Shown piece after piece: positions 30,593-38,180 of a DNA stretch of 64,000 nucleotides (the first letter of the stretch is position 1; each line of letters starts with the position of its first letter). The notes beneath the pieces were generated by a model, which did not search any database, was not told the origin of the DNA, and saw only the letters and a program-made list of their open reading frames with translations. Position numbers and translations under genes: made by a program. Source of the stretch: Paulinella micropora (lineage: Eukaryota; Cercozoa; Imbricatea; Euglyphida); NCBI GenBank assembly GCA_009731375.1, contig BJOX01000323.1, positions 46,217-110,216 on the forward strand, written 5' to 3'.

Positions 30593-30895
30593 ATGCCAAC
30601 ATCACCAGTGATTATTTCACAACCATCGGGATACAATATCAGCTACAATCCTTCAATGCCACAAGCAGGAGGGAAAAGAAAATCAAAAAAGAAACAAACA
30701 GGAGGAAAAGTTAATTGGGCCAAGGTCGGAAAAGCGATAGTGGATGCTAATAGGTTTATCAAGAAGAACCAATTGATTTCAAGGGGTGCTACCTTTCTTA
30801 GCGATGTCGGAGTGCCTTATGCAGACCGTGTAGCAAAGGCCACGATGAAACAAGGATACGGAAAGCAACGAGGCGGAGCTGTTAAATTTCGTTAG
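30593..30895 (+). CDS. Small basic protein with GG motifs, copy B
   Basis: 100 residues. The N-terminus (MPTSPVIISQPSGYNISYN) is unlike copy A. Then MPQAGGKRKSKKKQTGG, VNWAKVGKAIVDANRFIKKN, SRGATFLSDVGVPYADRVA and a KQGYGKQRGGAVKF tail. Three GG-X sites (QAGG, QTGG, QRGG) fit adenain-type cleavage preference. Likely a basic core or precursor protein. Intact. Confidence 0.6.
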   Translation: MPTSPVIISQPSGYNISYNPSMPQAGGKRKSKKKQTGGKVNWAKVGKAIVDANRFIKKNQLISRGATFLSDVGVPYADRVAKATMKQGYGKQRGGAVKFR

Positions 30896-30936
30896 CAGGG
30901 GCCTTCGTCCCCCGCACCCCCTCCGTTGGGGTTATG
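30895..30936. repeat. H4-type palindrome after the basic protein stop
   Basis: GCAGGGGCCTTCGTCCCCCGC overlaps the stop, followed by ACCCCCTCCGTTGGGGTT, which forms a second small hairpin. Confidence 0.7.
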
Positions 30937-30960
30937 TATTAAACTAAATCTTATATTAAT

Positions 30961-30978
30961 TTTTTTCTAACAATATAC
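30961..30978 (+). promoter_or_regulatory. T-run plus AATATAC box before the protease fusion
   Basis: TTTTTTCTAACAATATAC, then the H1 and H3 repeats, then ATG at 31039. Confidence 0.5.
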
Positions 30979-31036
30979 GAACCTTTTTTAAAAAAAAGCT
31001 TCACCAAAAACGGAGGTGCGGAGGCGAAGTCTCTGC
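30979..31036 (+). repeat. H1 plus H3 leader before the protease fusion
   Basis: GAACCTTTTTTAAAAAAAAGC with TTCACCAAAAACGGAGGT, then GCGGAGGCGAAGTCTCTGC, ending two bases before the ATG. The same composite as at 8276-8336. Confidence 0.75.
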
Positions 31037-31056
31037 ATATGAAGACCAAAACTCGT

Positions 31057-31081
31057 GGAGGTGCGGAGGCGAAGTCTCTGC
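31057..31081 (+). repeat. H3 palindrome inside the coding frame
   Basis: A second H3 copy, only 20 bases after the first, translated as GGAEAKSL near the N-terminus. Copy A has no such insert here. Confidence 0.8.
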
Positions 31082-31248
31082 GAAAACAACGACCGCCAAG
31101 GATATACAGAACCAAAGATGGCCGACCATATATTAAAGTGAAAGGCAAACGAGCATATCTTAACTTTGGCGAGAAAACGAATGACCTTTCAACACTTCAA
31201 ATCGTTAAACTGTTTTTGAAATATATGAAAGGGGATACCCATTCCAAA

Positions 31249-31283
31249 CCCCACAGGCGGGGTCGTAGGGGCGGAGTCCCTAC
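31249..31283 (+). repeat. Palindrome pair inside the coding frame
   Basis: CCCCACAGGCGGGGT followed by GTAGGGGCGGAGTCCCTAC, translated as an Arg/Gly-rich HRRGRRGGVPT insert. The second hairpin equals the intergenic GTAGGGGCGAAGTCCCTAC at 34150 with one loop change. Confidence 0.8.
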
Positions 31284-32460
31284 AAAAGAGCGAATTGTTA
31301 AGTCCGAATTCAATCGTCTTGAACACGAGAACCGCAACCAGATACAAAACAACCTGCTGAAAAAATATGAACTAATACACGAACAGGAGGAAAAGGAAAA
31401 GAAGTTAAGAGAACAGGCAGAAGATGAGAAGAAAAGAATGGAGAGGAAGGAGAATGCGGAAATGAAGGAAAGACAAGAAGAATTAATAAGGGAGGCGAAC
31501 AGAGAGCAAAAACTTATAGAGGATGTAAAATTTGAACAAGATAGAAAAAATAATTTAATGCTATTACCACCACCACAGTTCCAACCTCAATACATACAAG
31601 GACCGCCACAAGCACCACCACAAGCACCACCCCAAGCACCACAACTAGGACCACCACAAGCACCACAAGCACCCCAAGCACCACCACAAGCACCACCACA
31701 AGCACCCCAAGCACCAGAAGAAAAACAGATGCCATTGAAAACAAAAGAAGAGAAAAAGGCTGAGAAGGAATTAAAAGAAAAATACATTGAATTAATGAAG
31801 AAAGCTGGCTTTACAACTAAATTTATTAATACGCTGAGCAAAACAGAATTTGACAAACTTGGTAAAGGAATAGAGAAAGCGATAGCCGATGCCAAATCAG
31901 CAGATGAGCAGAAAGAATTGGCTGAACAATATAAAAAAGAATTAGAACAAGAAAAAAAGCAAGCGGAAGCAAAAGCGAAACACTTTGAAATTAAAGATAA
32001 AATACCACACATCTCCGCTGGTTTAAGAAATGACTTCAAGTATCCGAAATTGGATATACCCAAAACTTTGGGCCCTGCTTTGGAAGCAAAAATGATAGCC
32101 GAAGGCAAACAACCACCAAAAAAAGTTAAAGGAAAACACACGACTGCGGGTATGGCACAAGTTATAGTAGATGAAGGTATTGATTTAGGAATAGACCAGA
32201 ATGAAATGAGAAAGAAACTAGCCGATTATTTGGGAATAAACCAAACGGGTGCTGGGGCAAAAACGATGGAGGAATTAATCCACAAACTTTTAACGATAGC
32301 AAAAATTAAGAAATATTTAAAGAAGGGTAAATACAAGAAGAAAATGAAGAAGAAGGATTATGTAAATAACTTAGTAACCGAAATGAGAAGCGACCCAAAC
32401 ATTAAAAATCAAGTTTCAAATACTCTCGGTATTCAACCAACCGAGGAAGTTCAACCACCA

Positions 32461-32478
32461 GCAGGGGCAAGCCCCCGC
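32461..32478 (+). repeat. H4 palindrome inside the coding frame
   Basis: GCAGGGGCAAGCCCCCGC, identical to the post-stop copies at 10277 and 35838, here translated as AGASPRTP within the linker before the protease. Confidence 0.85.
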
Positions 32479-32616
32479 ACCCCCACCACAGATGTAGAGG
32501 AAGTTCAACCGCCAGCCCCAGAAACTGCACCCGATACCACCACCGACACCACCACCGAACCCACGCCCGACACAATACCCGAAATCACCGCCGACACAAC
32601 ACCCGAAATCACCTCC

Positions 32617-32689
32617 GATGGGGTTGTAGGAGCAGGGAACTTCGTCCCCCGCACCCCCTCTGATGGGGTTGTAGGGGTTTACCCCTACC
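32617..32689 (+). repeat. Compound palindromes inside the coding frame
   Basis: GATGGGGTTGTAGGAGCAGG, then TTCGTCCCCCGCACCCC, then a second GATGGGGTTGTAGGGG with TTTACCCCTAC. Translated as two DGVVG repeats with an insert, ending seven codons before the protease MTDEID start. Similar strings occur outside genes at 30895 and 34135. Confidence 0.8.
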
Positions 32690-33177
32690 GAGGGCTAATG
32701 ACGGATGAAATAGACAACATTATGAAAAAGCACGAATGGTATTTGGGGACAGTAGCCAGCGATTAAATAAACAAACTGAAACCAGAAAAAAGAAAGAAGT
32801 ATGGATTTATTATGAATTTAGATAAGTCTAGCCAACCAGGCTCACATTGGATTGCTGTTTGGATTGACACCATTAAAGACGACTCTATTGAAATCTACGA
32901 CCCTCTCGCACTGTATAAGCCGACCGAGCTATTTCTACACCAAATGAAACAGCTTATTGAAAAGAGTAAGCCGAACACATATCTGCTTATGAAGGTTAAT
33001 CAAGTTAAAAACCAAAGTGATACGAGCACAACCTGCGGGTGGCATAGTATTAGGTTTTTGTTAGAGCGGGCGAAAGGAAACCGTTTTAAATTTGCCAGCG
33101 GTTGGACTGACTTAAAAGAAAAAGAAGCTGAGGACCTGAAAACACAGAATGGGTATGGCTTTGACACATACATTTAG

Positions 33178-33213
33178 TAGGGGCCTGCTCCCCCTACGAC
33201 CCCGCCAGTAAAT
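33178..33213. repeat. Palindrome after the protease stop
   Basis: TAGGGGCCTGCTCCCCCTA directly after the TAG stop, then CGACCCCGCCAGTAAAT; the tail ACCCCGCCAGTAAA also follows the 7355 stop in element A. Confidence 0.65.
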
Positions 33214-33230
33214 ATTCAAATAAAAAGCAA

Positions 33231-33252
33231 AAATATATTTTCCTATATATAC
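33231..33252 (+). promoter_or_regulatory. AATATATTTTCCTATATATAC box before penton
   Basis: The same sequence type precedes the penton gene in copy A (10329-10346) and the ATPase in copy A (7374-7390). Confidence 0.45.
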
Positions 33253-33283
33253 AACCTACGGTCGTAGACAGTAAACTCAATTT

Positions 33284-33308
33284 GGAGGTGCGGAGGCGAA
33301 GTCTCTGC
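33284..33308 (+). repeat. H3 palindrome before the penton ATG
   Basis: GGAGGT plus GCGGAGGCGAAGTCTCTGC, two bases before the ATG at 33310. In copy A this position holds an H2 hairpin instead, so leader types are interchangeable at the same gene. Confidence 0.8.
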
Positions 33309-33309
33309 G

Positions 33310-34125
33310 ATGGAATATAGGGGAGGCAGGAGCTCTAACATTTACTATGTCAATAGCAAAAATAGGATAAACGGAACGGATAGTGATTTCACTCACTCCA
33401 TTGATATGAAATCTCTTGACAATCCGACCCATTGTAAAATACTTCATATCTATGTTCCTAAATCGTATTACTCTGTGGCAAGTCCTTATAACACTTTTAC
33501 TCTGAGTGAAGATGGATACGAGGCACTCATTACGATACCCGAGGGCAACTACACGATGAACAACTTAAAAAATAAACTGGCCGAGGTGCTAACCGCAGAC
33601 AGCCCCAACGACTACACATATACCGTTACGAGCAACAACACAAACACCGACCCAGAAGACGGCATGCTATTATTTACAGTAGCGAACAATGGAGGAATTC
33701 AACCGCGATTTATATTTGACACCGAAACACGTATCCACGAAGTAATGGGTTTTGACCGCGACTCAACATACTTCTTTGCTAACAATTCCATTAGGTCGCC
33801 GAATGTCATAATCTTGACTGGCGAAAAAACATTATATTTACAGTCAGATTTAGTAGGCGAAGGCGATAACCACGTGCTCCAAGAAATATACACCGCGAAT
33901 GAAATCCCGTTCGGCTCTGTTATCTATGATGGCTCGGGTAGTGAATACGGAAAACGGCTATCTACTAGTTCAAGCAATGTGTATCGGTTTTACTTGACTG
34001 ACGAAAACGACCAACCAGTTAATCTCAACGGGTTAGGTATTGTAATGACATTGTTGATTTACAGGGAAACGAATTATTTTAATTTATTTACATCATTTTT
34101 TAATCTGCTTAAATCGAAAGGGTAA
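33310..34125 (+). CDS. Penton (minor capsid) protein, intact copy B
   Basis: 271 residues, MEYRGGRSSNIYYVNSKNRI start. Conserved features: NGTDSDFTHSIDM, a beta-strand run with HIYVPKSYYSVASPYNTFTL, HEVMGFDRDSTYFF, and a C-terminal LNGLGIVMTLLIYRETNYF. Length, order just before MCP and the N-terminal NSKxR...DF pattern fit the single-jelly-roll penton of Polintons and virophages. About 90 percent identical by eye to the broken copy A. It would form the pentameric vertices of an icosahedral capsid. Confidence 0.78.
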   Translation: MEYRGGRSSNIYYVNSKNRINGTDSDFTHSIDMKSLDNPTHCKILHIYVPKSYYSVASPYNTFTLSEDGYEALITIPEGNYTMNNLKNKLAEVLTADSPNDYTYTVTSNNTNTDPEDGMLLFTVANNGGIQPRFIFDTETRIHEVMGFDRDSTYFFANNSIRSPNVIILTGEKTLYLQSDLVGEGDNHVLQEIYTANEIPFGSVIYDGSGSEYGKRLSTSSSNVYRFYLTDENDQPVNLNGLGIVMTLLIYRETNYFNLFTSFFNLLKSKG

Positions 34126-34168
34126 ACCCTTTCAAACCCAATTGGGGTTGTAGGGGCGAAGTCCCTAC
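34116..34168. repeat. Three small palindromes after the penton stop
   Basis: GAAAGGGTAAACCCTTTC spans the TAA stop, AACCCAATTGGGGTT follows, and GTAGGGGCGAAGTCCCTAC (34150-34168) ends the cluster. The last has 6-base arms and the same GCGAAGT loop as H3. Confidence 0.75.
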
Positions 34169-34186
34169 CGTTAATTAATTATTTTA

Positions 34187-34210
34187 TTTTTTTCTCAGAT
34201 TAAAATATAG
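34187..34210 (+). promoter_or_regulatory. T-run plus AAATATAG box before MCP
   Basis: ATTTTTTTCTCAGATTAAAATATAG; the same spacing and box as at 11229 in copy A. Confidence 0.5.
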
Positions 34211-34225
34211 GAACCTTTTAAAATC

Positions 34226-34266
34226 GTTTTTGAGATTGTAAGTGGTTTTTGAAAAAAAGCACTTAC
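34226..34266. repeat. H2 hairpin leader before the MCP ATG
   Basis: GTAAGTG (34238-34244) pairs with CACTTAC (34260-34266) around GTTTTTGAAAAAAAG; the ATG is five bases on at 34272. Confidence 0.75.
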
Positions 34267-34271
34267 ACAAA

Positions 34272-35837
34272 ATGCCTACACAACACGGAGGCGAACTAGA
34301 TTTCAGCAGGACTGACTACATCAGTGCTTCTTATCGCTTGAATAAGCTTACCCCTCGTGAGGGTTCTGTTGATGTAACCGTAACTACCGCAGGAGGACAG
34401 GAAAGCAACTTTGACCTTATTAGCCGCCCGTTTAACTTGGCTCGCTCTGTTTTGAGTTTTACTTATGCCCCAGAGGCGAAGGCGGCGAACTACAATAAAT
34501 GCTTTATGGACTGCCTGGCCCCAATTAGACAAATTCAATTGATTACTAGGGGTGGTGTTTATCTGTGCGACATTAACGAAGTCGGAAATGTAACCAAAAT
34601 GATTTGGAAACCCGAAACCTCCATTGATGGTTTACTAGCTTTGGAAAACCACGACAACAAATCTGGTGCTGGTTGTATGCTTCAAAAGAACAATACAACA
34701 AACGGGGCGAGTTTTACTAACACCGCCGCGACCGAAAGAAAAGTTAGCTTGCTTGATGCTATCAATACTAAAGCAGACGGAACGGGTTTAACCGCTGTTG
34801 GTCCTACGAATGGTGGTGATGTTTCGGCGGCGATTACTACTCGTATTGGTGAAGTTATGGCTTCATACCAAGCTAAGATGCGGGCTTACTTAACTCAACC
34901 AGCAACCAATGCTCGCAGACACGATGATAGTTTAATCGCCGCAGCAACTGGCACTCTTAGTGTTGTTAATGTTGCGCAGAATGAGGCTAAGTATTTCTCA
35001 GGAGGCGCTATTGGACAACCCGAACCGAGTGTTAATGTTAAGATTAATCTTGGAATGCTTTACAATACTATTTTCGCTCTGGATAAAACTATTATGTTTC
35101 CAGAAATTTTGACTTTGCGGATTGTTTGGCAACAGACACCCAAAATCTTTTATTACAACGATGATGCTCTTTCTACTGGCGGAGGCACTGTTGCGGCGGC
35201 GGATTTAAGTGTTAAGGTTACTAATCTCAGCCTTTTCTTAGCTGTTGAAACCAATCCTGATGTCATTCAATCAATTCAACAGAAGATTATGAGCCCAGAA
35301 GGTATGAGCTTCATCATTGATTATTCTTATTTGTATAAAAATACTATCGGCACACCTGCACCTTCTCAAAATGTTATACTTAGATTTGATAGAGGCCACG
35401 GACGACGAATTAAGAAAATTTATCACTCTGTTTTCAATACGACTGAAAATAAGAACACCGCTTATGACAATAGCAACCTGCTCGGCTCAAAGGTACAAAC
35501 TTTTTATACTACACTAGACGGAGCACGACTTCAAGAATTCAATGTTGATTGTCAAACTGGAAAACTAGAAGACTATATGTATCTTAAACCGAAGTTGGAA
35601 GGCTCTTCTTTGATGAATAGCAATGTTTATCAATACAACTGGGTTTGGTGTGATAGCTTTGACAATACCCGACCGTTGTGGAGCAAGGACCAAAATGAAA
35701 TCAGCGGATTAAGTCTAGACACCGAGCGACGATGGGAGTTTATTGCTAACACTGCTACTATTGCGGCCAATCATTACACATTTGTCGTAACTCAGCAAGA
35801 AGTAAATGTAAAGAATGGCACCATTACCAGAAACTAA
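34272..35837 (+). CDS. Double-jelly-roll major capsid protein, intact copy B
   Basis: 521 residues from ATG at 34272 (MPTQHGGELDFSRTDYISAS), after an H2 hairpin; an in-frame GTG upstream lies inside the hairpin and is not used. Assignment rests on size, order after penton, and the N-terminal RPFNLARSVLSFTYAP strand typical of Polinton MCPs. Other anchors: FMDCLAPIRQIQLITRGGVYL, IWKPETS, LALENHDN, NLGMLYNTIFALDKTI, FYTTLDGARLQEFNVD, and a GLSLDTERRWEF end. Intact, while its copy A relative is deleted and only about half identical. It builds the capsid shell. Confidence 0.82.
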   Translation: MPTQHGGELDFSRTDYISASYRLNKLTPREGSVDVTVTTAGGQESNFDLISRPFNLARSVLSFTYAPEAKAANYNKCFMDCLAPIRQIQLITRGGVYLCDINEVGNVTKMIWKPETSIDGLLALENHDNKSGAGCMLQKNNTTNGASFTNTAATERKVSLLDAINTKADGTGLTAVGPTNGGDVSAAITTRIGEVMASYQAKMRAYLTQPATNARRHDDSLIAAATGTLSVVNVAQNEAKYFSGGAIGQPEPSVNVKINLGMLYNTIFALDKTIMFPEILTLRIVWQQTPKIFYYNDDALSTGGGTVAAADLSVKVTNLSLFLAVETNPDVIQSIQQKIMSPEGMSFIIDYSYLYKNTIGTPAPSQNVILRFDRGHGRRIKKIYHSVFNTTENKNTAYDNSNLLGSKVQTFYTTLDGARLQEFNVDCQTGKLEDYMYLKPKLEGSSLMNSNVYQYNWVWCDSFDNTRPLWSKDQNEISGLSLDTERRWEFIANTATIAANHYTFVVTQQEVNVKNGTITRN

Positions 35838-35873
35838 GCAGGGGCAAGCCCCCGCACCCCCATCCGTTGAAGT
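35838..35873. repeat. H4 palindrome after the MCP stop
   Basis: GCAGGGGCAAGCCCCCGC directly after TAA, with a CACCCCCATCCGTTGAAGTA tail, nearly the same as after the protease at 10277. Confidence 0.8.
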
Positions 35874-35892
35874 AATATTTAAAAATTTAGAT

Positions 35893-35914
35893 TTATTTTT
35901 TTCATATAATATAC
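35893..35914 (+). promoter_or_regulatory. T-run plus TAATATAC box
   Basis: TTATTTTTTTCATATAATATAC, upstream of the H2 hairpin and the ATG at 35977. Confidence 0.5.
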
Positions 35915-35930
35915 GAAGCTTACACAAAAC

Positions 35931-35975
35931 ATTTTTTTGAGATTGTAAGTGGTTTTTTGAAAAAAAAGCACTTAC
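35931..35975. repeat. H2 hairpin leader before the surface-type protein
   Basis: GTAAGTG (35945-35951) and CACTTAC (35969-35975) around a T-run/A-run core; one base before the ATG at 35977. Confidence 0.75.
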
Positions 35976-35976
35976 T

Positions 35977-37221
35977 ATGAGCCACCAACGAAATTTAGTC
36001 GCCCAAAATCCAGGCGGAGACTTCGTAAATGTCAAAGTCGGGTATGATGGATATGTAGGGGGTCAAAATATGAAAACTGCCTTTGGTGAAGCATTAACCA
36101 GTTCATTAACACCAGTATTACAGGAAATCTTTCCATATACTATCAATACAAGGGTATGGACAAAAACAGAAACGAACGCGAGCGTTTCATTTAGCAGTAA
36201 TATGGCCGAATTAAAAACAACCGCTAATGCTACTGCTAATGCCGTTATGGAAAGCAAAAGAAAAATAAAATATAGAACAGGTATGGGTGTTTTAGCACGC
36301 TTCACTGCCTTATGGACTACTGATGAAGCTAAGGAATATGTATCATTTATTGGTATAGGCGATAATAATCTACAAAATGGATTCTACTTTTATAAGGATG
36401 GTGTGGTGGGTTTCTGTATAGCACACGCGAAAGGAGGTGTTGTTTCCTATATTCAACAAGCAACCTGGGATGACCCATGTAATGGAACAGGCGATATGCC
36501 TCTCTTGGATTCGACGAAGGGAAACGTCTTTCAAATTCAATTTCAATATTTAGGCTTTGGGGCCATTAAGTTTTCAATTGAGAACCCCAACACAGGCGAA
36601 TTCCAGCAAGTCCATATGATTAAGTATGCGAATGCCAACACAGGTGTGAGTCTGCGGAATACAACTCTTCCATTTGTTGCTAGAATGAGAAATGATGCCG
36701 ATACAGGAATACAAAGTTTAAAAACAGCAAGTTGTAGTATGTTTATTGAGGGTGCTAACACCGTTAATTCAAGCATATCTAACGAAGCGGAAGGAAGTGA
36801 GCCAGCTAGCACAACGGAAAGCCCAATTATTAGCATAAAAAATAAAACAACTTTTAATGGTGTGACCAATTATTCAATCGTTTATCCATCTCTCGTGAGC
36901 ATATCAAACGAAGACAGCAAAGTTAATATAGTGCGAATTGTGAAAACGACTGGGACACTTACGGCGGAGAACTTTGCTGATATTGATGCTACAACTTCAA
37001 TCGTGTCAAAGGATACCGCTGCGACTGCCCTCGGTGGTGCCACTATAACGGATGTCATCCTTAAACTTTATGTTAATGCTACTTCTAGCCAGCTTATTGA
37101 CCTGCAAACTTACGACATTCAACTTTCTCCTGGTGAAAATCTAACATTTTTACAAAAGTCTGTCTCTGCTGGCGGAGGAGGAAATGTGAGTGTTATAGTT
37201 AATTTTATTGAAGACCACTAA
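35977..37221 (+). CDS. Beta-rich virion surface-type protein, copy B
   Basis: 414 residues, MSHQRNLVAQNPGGDFVNVK. The same blocks as copy A: TGMGVLARFTALWTTD, ATWDDPCNGTGDMP, KGNVFQIQFQYLGFGAIKF, MIKYANANTGVSLRNTT. The C-terminal domain (VYPSLVSISNEDSKVNIVRI, then LYVNATSSQLIDLQTYDIQL) is nearly identical to copy A. No signal peptide or membrane helix seen. A capsid-surface or secondary fibre protein is the best guess from neighbours and beta character. Confidence 0.7.
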   Translation: MSHQRNLVAQNPGGDFVNVKVGYDGYVGGQNMKTAFGEALTSSLTPVLQEIFPYTINTRVWTKTETNASVSFSSNMAELKTTANATANAVMESKRKIKYRTGMGVLARFTALWTTDEAKEYVSFIGIGDNNLQNGFYFYKDGVVGFCIAHAKGGVVSYIQQATWDDPCNGTGDMPLLDSTKGNVFQIQFQYLGFGAIKFSIENPNTGEFQQVHMIKYANANTGVSLRNTTLPFVARMRNDADTGIQSLKTASCSMFIEGANTVNSSISNEAEGSEPASTTESPIISIKNKTTFNGVTNYSIVYPSLVSISNEDSKVNIVRIVKTTGTLTAENFADIDATTSIVSKDTAATALGGATITDVILKLYVNATSSQLIDLQTYDIQLSPGENLTFLQKSVSAGGGGNVSVIVNFIEDH

Positions 37222-37279
37222 AATGGATGGAAGGATGGAGTAATTTTATATTAAAGATAAACTCCAACCATTATATAAA

Positions 37280-37789
37280 ATGAACTACAACAAATATCAG
37301 AATGGAAAAATCTACAAACTTATCTGTAATAAAACAGGTGAGGTGTATATCGGAAGCACAATTAAAACATTGGAGCATAGAGCTAAATCTCACACACATA
37401 ATTTTAAGCGATACAAGGAAGGAAAAACAAATTACACTTATTCATATTCAATCATAGAAAGGAATGACTATAGGATTGAATTGATTGAAGCTTTCCCTTG
37501 TGATAGCCACCTTGAATTAGAACAGAGAGAAGGATACTGGATAAGACACACAAAATGTATAAACGATAATTTTAAAACTGGTATCACAGTCCCGTGTAAT
37601 CAGAATAAAAAGGAATATAATAAACAATACAAAGAAATTCATAAGGAGAGATTGAGAGCCCATAATCTAAAAAAAGTTGAATGCCCTTGTGGAAGACGAA
37701 TTGTTCATTCACACAGAAAAAGACATAAACATTCTACATATCATTTAAAATGGGTTATAAGATGTCATAATGAACTAAATCACTTATAG
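37280..37789 (+). CDS. GIY-YIG endonuclease, intact copy B
   Basis: 169 residues. GKIYKL and VYIGST form the GIY-YIG pair (about residues 9-26), HRAKSHTHNFKRYKEG carries the usual Arg helix, and RIELIEAFPC...LELEQREGYWI supplies the Glu helix. Residues 125-165 hold a CPCGRR...HSHRKRHKHS zinc-like tail. The product would be a nicking or cutting enzyme, perhaps a homing-type passenger. Follows the surface protein gene by about 60 bases. Copy A is broken. Confidence 0.78.
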   Translation: MNYNKYQNGKIYKLICNKTGEVYIGSTIKTLEHRAKSHTHNFKRYKEGKTNYTYSYSIIERNDYRIELIEAFPCDSHLELEQREGYWIRHTKCINDNFKTGITVPCNQNKKEYNKQYKEIHKERLRAHNLKKVECPCGRRIVHSHRKRHKHSTYHLKWVIRCHNELNHL

Positions 37790-37820
37790 AAAAAAACAAA
37801 AAAATAAAATAAGTGAATAC

Positions 37821-37860
37821 GTTTTTGATGTCGAAGGAGGTTTTTTTAAAAAGCTCCTAC
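37821..37860. repeat. H2 hairpin between convergent genes
   Basis: GAAGGAGGTTTTTTT with an AAAAAGCTCCTAC arm. Here it lies after GIY-YIG and overlaps the TAG of the minus-strand ExoX-C-like gene rather than preceding an ATG. Confidence 0.65.
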
Positions 37861-38123
37861 AAATACTTTTTCAATTCATCCTTGTTACGACACCACGGCT
37901 GACGAACTAACCATTCAATATATGGCTTGTCAATCTTTGCGATGTCTTCTATTTTTTTGCCTTTGTATTTGCCGAAATGAAATGTGTCTTTCGGTTGAGC
38001 ATTTCTCTTTTCCTCAATCGCTTTTATTTCGTCGTGGATTACCTTTTGAACATCGGCAAGAGAAAACGATTTATTTTCGCTTTCAATTGAAAGTTGTTGG
38101 CACAGTCTTGTGAGGGTGGACAT
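37857..38123 (-). CDS. Small ExoX-C/DUF3820-like protein, copy B
   Basis: 88 residues (MSTLTRLCQQLSIESENKSF). C-terminal FHFGKYKGKKIEDIAKIDK and YIEWLVRQPWCRNKDE match the pattern in copy A. Divergent from the lipase with about 57 bases between starts. Intact. Role unknown. Confidence 0.6.
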   Translation of the reverse strand: MSTLTRLCQQLSIESENKSFSLADVQKVIHDEIKAIEEKRNAQPKDTFHFGKYKGKKIEDIAKIDKPYIEWLVRQPWCRNKDELKKYL

Positions 38124-38180
38124 AGTAGGGTGGTATATATAGGGTAATATAAAAAAATAAAAAGTAAATAATTATATAGA

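Larger units (their letters stand above)
31039..33177 (+). pseudogene. Long charged/proline-rich region fused to adenain-type protease, copy B, one stop codon
   Basis: One frame of 575 codons, then TAA at 32764-32766, then the same frame to 33177. Order: RPPRIYRTKDGRPYIKVKGK module, charged coiled coil, PPQAPPQAP repeats near 31600, a second Lys/Glu helical region, TP-rich linker, then the protease start GLMTDEIDNIM, His in SHWIAVW, Asp in IYDPLAL, Gln in VNQVKNQ, Cys in TTCGWHS. Copy A has a Gln codon where the TAA stands. Four palindrome-derived inserts lie in frame (31057, 31249, 32461, 32617). The very long N-terminal extension is unusual for this protease; it may be a precursor cleaved by the protease itself. 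Confidence 0.8.
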
